Shown: piece by piece, positions 1 through 4,106 of the stretch
Position numbering within the stretch: position 1 is the stretch's first letter
How the letters are laid out: every line of letters starts with the position of its first letter
Assembly: GCA_003132905.1 (NCBI GenBank)
Contig: PKZC01000103.1
Span: 496 to 5,850 of the forward strand
DNA from: Bryobacterales bacterium
GTDB taxonomy: Bacteria > Acidobacteriota > Terriglobia > Bryobacterales > Bryobacteraceae
Reading direction: 5' to 3'
Length of the DNA stretch: 5,355 nucleotides
Translations under genes and position numbers: made by a program
Notes under the pieces: generated by a model
Told to the model about the DNA's origin: nothing
The model's input: the letters and a program-made list of their open reading frames with translations, nothing else
The model's database searches: none

Positions 1-198
1 TCCCGCACGCACTTGGGTTACCGTCTTCGCCTTGGGATCGATGCGCGCGATTGCCGCTTGACCGGAGACCGCGCCTGGCGCCCCGCTCTCGGCAAGCTTG
101 ATGAACTGGGCGTCGCTTATCGCCCCTTGAGCAATACCCAGGCAGGGCAATAGCAGCGCGCCGACTAGCCCACTGCAGAGAGCGCGTTGGATTCGCAT
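1..198 (-). CDS. Small secreted protein of unknown function, N-terminal part (runs off left edge)
   Basis: Sixty-six codons are visible from an ATG at 198-196, and the frame is open to the window edge. The start is supported by a strong ribosome binding site, GGGGAGG (minus strand, 208-202), a few bases upstream. Residues 1-24 look like a Sec signal peptide: R2 and R5, then a hydrophobic core (LVGALLLP) and a likely cleavage near I22-A23-Q24. The mature part continues with a stretch around residues 40-66 (APGAVSGQAAIARID, then a Lys-rich turn). This resembles the start of small secreted proteins of unknown function in Pseudomonadota that usually continue into a short Cys-containing NGFTC- or NGWTC-type segment; that segment would lie outside the window. 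The family guess is from memory and weak; export is well supported. No enzymatic function can be assigned. It is transcribed away from the rest of the window and is probably not part of the copper-protein pair. Confidence 0.7.
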   Translation of the reverse strand, partial: MRIQRALCSGLVGALLLPCLGIAQGAISDAQFIKLAESGAPGAVSGQAAIARIDPKAKTVTQVRAG

Positions 199-395
199 AG
201 GCCTCCCCGTGCGCGTTTGTTGTACGCCGGAGCCCGCAGTGAGCCCCGTTGATGATTGTACGTGGGCAACGAGAGGTTGGTAGGAGGATTCAGGTATGCT
301 CGGGAAGATGTGCGTCAGGGGGCAAAGAATGCCGTACTGTGGTACTCCCTAGTCCTGCTTTGGGAGCAAGCGCGCAGGCGGAGACTGTCAGGCGA
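199..395. other. Intergenic segment without a convincing gene
   Basis: This stretch holds the 5' leader and probable promoter of the left-edge minus-strand gene. On the plus strand it has open frames without family resemblance. One 18-codon open frame (ATG 296, stop ending at 352) has an AGGAGG at 282-287 with an eight-base spacer, but the peptide is too short to identify. The plus-strand frame leading into the remnant at 396-542 is open back to about 249, but it has no ribosome binding site and no recognisable sequence before about residue 50. I read this as decayed or recombined DNA. Confidence 0.45.
255..283 (-). promoter_or_regulatory. Candidate promoter for the left-edge secreted protein gene
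   Basis: On the minus strand TACAAT (260-255) matches five of six bases of the sigma-70 -10 consensus. The hexamer 17 bases upstream (CTACCA, 283-278) is a poor -35 match. A start about seven bases downstream would give a leader of roughly 50 bases before the ATG at 198. The assignment rests mostly on the -10 box. Confidence 0.25.
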
Positions 396-542
396 GATAG
401 TGCCGACGCGCTGCTCGCGAAGCCGTACTTCATCTCGCACGCGTGGCTCCGGATCGACCCGACGTGGGCGCCGCTCACGGGCGATCCGCGCTTCGAGCGG
501 CTCATCGCGCACCCCACCCCCGGTGCGACGCAGAAGATGTAG
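396..542 (+). pseudogene. C-terminal remnant of a TPR / protein-kinase-type protein
   Basis: The last 48 codons of this frame, ending at TAG 540-542, contain the block LLAKPYFISHAWLRIDP followed by W-A-P-L-x-G-D-P-R-F-E-R-L-I. This strongly resembles the extreme C-terminus of long serine/threonine-kinase or adenylate-cyclase-like proteins with TPR repeats (usual form: P-Y-x-[IV]-S-x-x-W-L-R-I-D-P-x-[FW]-x-P-L-R-G-N-P-R-F). Such proteins are usually several hundred residues long. Here nothing upstream in any plus-strand frame looks like TPR repeats, a membrane segment or a kinase, and there is no ribosome binding site for the open frame. The simplest reading is a truncated gene of which only the tail survives. 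It lies tail-to-tail with the SURNod19-like gene, 20 bases away. The family call is from pattern memory; truncation follows from the absence of the rest. Confidence 0.55.
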
Positions 543-562
543 CTACGCAACTCGCCGTCGTG

Positions 563-1732
563 TCAGTGGCTCATGCCGCTCATCCCTGCCATGCCGCTGC
601 CCGTTCCGGTGCCGAACAGCTCCACGAGGTCCAGTTGATAGACCGGGTCTGCGGTGTTCACGGTTGGCCACTGAGCGCCACGATCGGGGACGAACAAACC
701 GGCAACCGACCCCATGCCGCCCTCTGGGATCACGTGTCCCGTCGGATTGTCGTACGTCACGGTGATGCGATACCGGTGGGACGGCACGATGTGAACGCCC
801 AACCGGTGCCAGTTGTAAAACCGCGTGATCGGGAGATCCAGCACGTGTCCCGCTGAGTCCCGGACCGGCGTGACGTGCCAGATCAACCGGCCGGTCGTCA
901 CGTCACTGAAGTCGAGGCTCACGGCGTAGTCGTGTACATGGCCGCCGATGCCGACGATGTCCCCCGGGATCGCCGGGCTACTCTCCCAACTGTGCGTGGT
1001 CCGGCCCGGCGCCAGATCGAAGTCCCGACTGATGGGTGCTCGCCACCCGTTCGGGAACATCGCGTCCATGACCCAGGGATAGGCGCGAAACACCGGGAAC
1101 AACGACCCAAACAGTCCGCGACCGATCGGTCGGCATCCGATCTCCAGTCGCACGTGGACGCTATGTCGGGCGACTGGCGTATCGTTGCTGACCATGCCCC
1201 ATGTCAACAGCCGTTGGCCCTGAGTGAGTGGCAATCCTAGGATGAGCTCGGGCACGGCGACCGATGGCGTTTCCTTGCTGGCCGCCAATAGATGCAGTGT
1301 GCCGGCGAGGAACAGATCTCGATGGTCGGGATCGGACAAATGCACGTGGTGGAGGAACGCTTTGGGCAACTCGCGCCCCGCGCTGTCCAGGACTACCGCC
1401 CGCGAGCTGTGGATCGTACAACTCGCTGGTACTACGGCTTGGTAGATGGGCGAGCTGACCATCGCCATCCGGCCGGGCGCCGCCGCCACGAGATCCGTTG
1501 GCGGCAGTTCCAGGATGAGTAGATCGTGCGTCCGGTCGAATGTCATCGTCGCGCGCGGAAGGCTCGAGAACGCCGGAATCCCCGCGACCGGACCGCTCGG
1601 CGCCACTGGTGTCGCGGCAGTCTGCGCGCTGGCCGCGATCGGACACCCGGCGAACAACATTGCAATGACCGCGGGCAGTTTTACGGGCGTCCTCGGTGTC
1701 CACCTCGAGGGGTTGGGCGACGGTGGCTGCAT
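563..1732 (-). CDS. Secreted SURNod19-like protein with PHM-type dicopper ligand pattern
   Basis: A 389-residue exported protein. Residues 14-36 form a signal peptide (R14, K18, then LPAVIAMLFAGCPIAASA) with likely signal peptidase I cleavage after A34-S-A36. F-A-G-C30 is a weak alternative lipobox. The C-terminal half resembles the Stress Up-Regulated Nod 19 (SURNod19) family: GGHVHD (263-268), then YDNPTGHVIPEGGMG (327-341). Residues spaced as in PHM are present: H128-H129, H193, H265-x-H267 and M340. PHM uses H107, H108, H172 for one copper and H242, H244, M314 for the other. The tail has M381, M384, M387 and H389, a Met-rich copper-type motif. By inference it is a periplasmic or surface copper-binding protein, possibly an oxygenase; substrate unknown. 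The ATG at 1732 is the only ATG that keeps the whole signal peptide, yet it lacks a clear ribosome binding site, so start confidence is moderate. It is divergent from the multicopper oxidase gene, 437 bases away. Confidence 0.72.
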   Translation of the reverse strand: MQPPSPNPSRWTPRTPVKLPAVIAMLFAGCPIAASAQTAATPVAPSGPVAGIPAFSSLPRATMTFDRTHDLLILELPPTDLVAAAPGRMAMVSSPIYQAVVPASCTIHSSRAVVLDSAGRELPKAFLHHVHLSDPDHRDLFLAGTLHLLAASKETPSVAVPELILGLPLTQGQRLLTWGMVSNDTPVARHSVHVRLEIGCRPIGRGLFGSLFPVFRAYPWVMDAMFPNGWRAPISRDFDLAPGRTTHSWESSPAIPGDIVGIGGHVHDYAVSLDFSDVTTGRLIWHVTPVRDSAGHVLDLPITRFYNWHRLGVHIVPSHRYRITVTYDNPTGHVIPEGGMGSVAGLFVPDRGAQWPTVNTADPVYQLDLVELFGTGTGSGMAGMSGMSH

Positions 1733-1795
1733 AGTCTGGATTTGGCGGGTCGTGATGCCCCGCGGGTGTCGTGCGTTGGGTTGAACTGAGATTTG

Positions 1796-1812
1796 CTGAC
1801 GTGCACTGACGT
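1796..1812. promoter_or_regulatory. Tandem CTGACGT direct repeat, possible regulator site
   Basis: CTGACGT occurs exactly at 1796-1802 and again at 1806-1812, a ten-base period, about one helical turn. It lies 64-80 bases upstream of the SURNod19-like start codon. Tandem heptamers about one turn apart are the usual layout of OmpR/PhoB-type response regulator sites (the Pho box has an 11-base period). No regulator gene is in the window, so this is only a candidate; two copies of a heptamer can occur by chance. Confidence 0.22.
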
Positions 1813-1826
1813 TTCGTGCATGGTCT

Positions 1827-1867
1827 GTTTAGGAAACCGCTGCTCTATCCACCTGAGTTACGGGGGC
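1827..1867 (-). pseudogene. 5' half of a tRNA-Arg(CCU) gene, truncated in the anticodon arm
   Basis: Read on the minus strand from 1867, the 41 bases follow tRNA order. They are acceptor strand GCCCCCG, T8-A9, D-arm ACTC with loop AGGTGGATA and GAGC, base A26, anticodon 5' stem GCGGT, loop TTCCTAA with anticodon CCT (1833-1831), then AC. The 3' stem should read ACCGC but becomes unrelated after AC. No variable arm, T-arm or acceptor 3' strand follows, and I find no 3' half elsewhere in the window. Position 10 is A instead of the usual G, which breaks a D-stem pair and fits a decaying copy. It cannot be functional. Such fragments often mark old integration sites of mobile elements or recombination breakpoints. 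Confidence 0.75.
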
Positions 1868-2120
1868 GACATACCTCTAACGTCTCTCGCTGCAATCTAT
1901 TGCGCCGTCAATCTCCAGTATAACGCTACCAATATCGGCGTGGTTTGGCCCCTGCCCCAGTCCACCGATGTCACCATCCTTCGGCTGACCACGGCGTAGT
2001 TGGCCGCCGCGCACACTCCGTTGCCACATTCCAGCATCCAGGCGACACGTGAGATTCGCTCGGATCCTCCTTGTGTCGGCTTTGGCATGCGCCGTACGAT
2101 GTATAGAGGGATCACGAGTG

Positions 2121-2141
2121 TCGGGTCGGAATGACACCCGA
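2121..2141. promoter_or_regulatory. Palindrome upstream of the multicopper oxidase gene
   Basis: TCGGGT (2121-2126) and ACCCGA (2136-2141) are perfect inverted repeats around a nine-base spacer. An overlapping pair, GTGTC (2119-2123) and GACAC (2133-2137), allows an alternative fold. The site ends 18 bases before the AGGAGG of the oxidase gene, just downstream of the candidate -10 boxes. It could therefore be an operator or a 5' leader hairpin. I do not recognise it as a known CueR or CsoR site. Confidence 0.3.
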
Positions 2142-2159
2142 GCGACATGCTCAGCTGCC

Positions 2160-2165
2160 AGGAGG
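2160..2165 (+). promoter_or_regulatory. Ribosome binding site that decides the oxidase start
   Basis: AGGAGG lies four bases before the ATG at 2170. The earlier in-frame ATG at 2131 has no such site and would put 13 mostly polar residues in front of the signal peptide. The ATG at 2170 is therefore the preferred start. Confidence 0.8.
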
Positions 2166-2169
2166 CAGG

Positions 2170-4038
2170 ATGCGGAGTCGCGCCACGGTGGGGTTAGCGG
2201 TGTGCGCTTTTTCCGTTCCGATGGCGCTTGCGGAACCCTCGCATCATTCGCCGCCGCCGACGATCATGGCGAATGACAACCGGGTTCCTGCCGGTCACCT
2301 GAAGAACGGCGTCCTAGATCTGCGTCTCGAACTGCGCGAAGGCGTGTGGTACCCGGAAGACGACAGCGGCGGCCATCGCAATGTGTACGTCTTTGCGGAG
2401 GAAGGGCGACCACTCCAGAGCCCCGGCCCGCTAATCCGCGTTCCGCAGGGGACGCAGGTCAATGCTCACATCCGAAACACGTTGCCAATCGCCGCCAAGG
2501 TGTACGGCTTGCATCGGCATCCGGGCGATTCGACCGACGCCGTGAGGGTCGCGCCGGGTGAATCGCGCGATGTGCAATTCACGACGGGCGGACCCGGAAC
2601 GTACATGTACTGGGCCGCCACGTCCGACCATTCGCTCGATACGCGCGATGAGGCGGAGACTATGCTGTCCGGCGCTTTCATCGTTGATTCAGCCGGAGCG
2701 AAGCCCAACGACCGGATCTTCGTTGTCGGTCTCTGGTCGAAAGGCAGCATTGACAGCGAGATTCCCTCTATAAACGGCAAATCCTGGCCGTATGACGAGC
2801 GCGTCACCTACACGACAGGTGAGACGATCCATTGGCGGGTGATCAATCCCACGGCGTCTGAACATGCCATGCATCTTCATGGGTTCTATTTCAATCTCGA
2901 TGCTGAAGGTGACGGCGAGCACTATGAGCGTTACGCCAGCGACCAGCGCCGCAAGGAAGTCACCGAGTTCATCCAGGAAGGGCACGTGTTCGCCATGACG
3001 TGGACACCAGATCGCCCGGGCAATTGGCTGTTTCACTGCCACATGGTGGCGCACATGTCGCCGCCGGCGCCGCTCCATCCGCCGGCAACGGAGGCTGCGA
3101 CCTATTCAGCAGGTCACGATCACGCCGCCATGATGGGCGGGCTCGTGCTCGGAATCACGGTGCTCCCGAACGCCAACGCCAAGCTGGCGCCGATCGCGAC
3201 GAACGCAACGCACAAGCTCCAACTCGTGATCTCGGAGAATCCGGCGAAGATTCCCCTCTACAAGCTCCAGGTGAATGATCTCGCGGTGCCGACGCCCACC
3301 CCCTCGGACACCCATCCGCGGCCCAGTCTGCTCGGACCCCCGATCGTGCTGACACGGGGCGAGACGGCGGAGATCGAGGTCAAGAATCAGACGAGCAAGC
3401 CGACATCCATTCACTGGCATGGAATGGAAATCGAGAGCTATTACGACGGCGTGGTCGGTTGGACCGGTACGGATCAGCATCCCTCGCCGGCCATCGCGCC
3501 GGGCGACTCCTTCACTGTACGAATGACGCCGCCGCGGGCGGGGACTTTCATCTACCACACGCACTGGCACGACGCCACGCAGATCCGCAACGGTCTGTAC
3601 GGCCCCCTCATCGTGCTCGAGCCGGGACAGAAATACGATCCCGAGCACGACCGGGCATTCATCTTCGGTGTCGGCCAGTATGCTCCGTTCGGCTATCCGC
3701 TGCTCATCAACGGGCATCCCCAGCCGGATCCCGTCACCCTGCGTGTCGGGACGCGATACCGGCTGCGGCTGATCAATATCACACCCAATATGGTGGACAT
3801 GCGCGTTCGTCTCACCAGCAATGGCGTCCCGGTGCAATGGAACATCATCGCGAAGGACGGCGCAGATTTCCCGCCGGCACAATTGAAGTCATCCACAGCC
3901 GACATGTGGCTCACCGTGGGCGAGACCTACGATGTGGAATACCAGGCCGCGAGTCCCGGCCTCGTCAAGTTGGAAGGCTGGGAGGTCAGTTATCCGAAAT
4001 CGGTGGCGATACCGCTGGACTTTGTCGCGTCCAAGTAG
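2170..4038 (+). CDS. Exported multicopper oxidase, four cupredoxin domains in permuted order
   Basis: A 622-residue protein. Residues 1-21 form a Sec-type signal peptide (R2, R4, hydrophobic core, cleavage after A-L-A21); there is no twin-arginine motif, unlike CueO and CopA. Domain 1 (about 35-170) is cupredoxin-like (GPLIRVPQG, 86-94), but its copper motifs are degenerate: GLHRHPG (113-119) and YMYWAATS (145-152). Domain 2 (about 175-335) has H232-A-M-H235-L-H237-G and H289-C290-H291-M-V-A-H295, with the axial Met probably M321 or M322 after a His/Pro-rich insert. Domain 3 (about 345-485) has H415-W-H417-G and H463-T-H465. Domain 4 (about 490-622) resembles the middle domain of three-domain laccases and lacks ligands. 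All eight trinuclear-cluster histidines and the type 1 set (H232, C290, H295) are present, so it should be active: one-electron oxidation of a substrate coupled to reduction of O2 to water, in the periplasm or outside the cell. Substrate unknown (phenols, Cu(I), Fe(II) or Mn(II) are possible). It is divergent from the SURNod19-like gene. Confidence 0.93.
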   Translation: MRSRATVGLAVCAFSVPMALAEPSHHSPPPTIMANDNRVPAGHLKNGVLDLRLELREGVWYPEDDSGGHRNVYVFAEEGRPLQSPGPLIRVPQGTQVNAHIRNTLPIAAKVYGLHRHPGDSTDAVRVAPGESRDVQFTTGGPGTYMYWAATSDHSLDTRDEAETMLSGAFIVDSAGAKPNDRIFVVGLWSKGSIDSEIPSINGKSWPYDERVTYTTGETIHWRVINPTASEHAMHLHGFYFNLDAEGDGEHYERYASDQRRKEVTEFIQEGHVFAMTWTPDRPGNWLFHCHMVAHMSPPAPLHPPATEAATYSAGHDHAAMMGGLVLGITVLPNANAKLAPIATNATHKLQLVISENPAKIPLYKLQVNDLAVPTPTPSDTHPRPSLLGPPIVLTRGETAEIEVKNQTSKPTSIHWHGMEIESYYDGVVGWTGTDQHPSPAIAPGDSFTVRMTPPRAGTFIYHTHWHDATQIRNGLYGPLIVLEPGQKYDPEHDRAFIFGVGQYAPFGYPLLINGHPQPDPVTLRVGTRYRLRLINITPNMVDMRVRLTSNGVPVQWNIIAKDGADFPPAQLKSSTADMWLTVGETYDVEYQAASPGLVKLEGWEVSYPKSVAIPLDFVASK

Positions 4039-4063
4039 TTGGCGTGCGCTGACTTTTGCGGAG

Positions 4064-4100
4064 GCGCGCAGACGTACGGGCTCGACTGAGCCCGCCGCGC
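4064..4100. terminator. Hairpin between convergent genes, possible bidirectional terminator
   Basis: CGGGCTC (4077-4083) pairs perfectly with GAGCCCG (4088-4094) around a GACT loop. Outer GCGCG (4064-4068) can pair with CGCGC (4096-4100) across an asymmetric internal loop. It sits between the stop codons of the oxidase (4038) and the porin (4107), where a terminator is expected. Neither strand has a T-run after the stem, so it is not a textbook intrinsic terminator. Confidence 0.45.
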
Positions 4101-4106
4101 AAACGA

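Larger units (their letters stand above)
1733..2169. other. Divergent intergenic region between the two copper-protein genes
   Basis: This 437-base stretch must carry the start signals for both flanking genes. It contains a tandem CTGACGT repeat (1796-1812), a tRNA-Arg 5' half (1827-1867, minus), a palindrome (2121-2141) and the ribosome binding site of the oxidase gene. Plausible but weak sigma-70 elements for the oxidase are TTGTGT (2071-2076) and TACGAT (2095-2100), 18 bases apart; TATAGA at 2102-2107 is an alternative -10. Upstream of the tRNA fragment a TTGACG (minus, 1911-1906) sits at about the right distance to be its old -35, but no good -10 follows. Open frames here have no family resemblance and poor starts. 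Confidence 0.5.

Noticed and set aside
1161..1703. Second minus-strand frame overlapping the SURNod19-like gene
   Set aside because: It is an Arg/Ala/Gly-rich shadow in a different frame, with no signal peptide or domain.
1897..2148. Minus-strand 83-codon open frame in the intergenic region
   Set aside because: It has no recognised family, no clear ribosome binding site and no signal peptide. Its end (W-G-R-G-Q-T-T-P then a hydrophobic strand) could be the tail of a decayed gene once upstream of the tRNA, but this is not strong enough to annotate.
2131..2169. Earlier in-frame ATG for the multicopper oxidase
   Set aside because: It has no good ribosome binding site, adds polar residues ahead of a clear signal peptide, and overlaps the palindrome. 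The ATG at 2170 has AGGAGG.
2049..2276. Plus-strand 75-codon frame starting with a signal-like stretch (MRFARILLVSALACAV)
   Set aside because: It starts with GTG, has no ribosome binding site, overlaps the oxidase start in another frame, and its latter half is an Arg-rich shadow.
3106..3882. Long minus-strand open frame opposite the oxidase
   Set aside because: It is Arg/Asp/His-rich low-information translation antisense to a clear multicopper oxidase, with no motif of its own; a G+C-rich codon-usage shadow.
2170..4038. Naming the oxidase copA, cueO or pcoA
   Set aside because: The permuted motif order and absence of a twin-arginine signal do not match those proteins, and no copper-resistance partner genes are visible.
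4041..4056. Similarity of the sequence after the oxidase stop to bases near 1801 (GTGC, then CTGAC, then TTT)
   Set aside because: About 12 of 14 bases agree with no structure or extension; likely chance.
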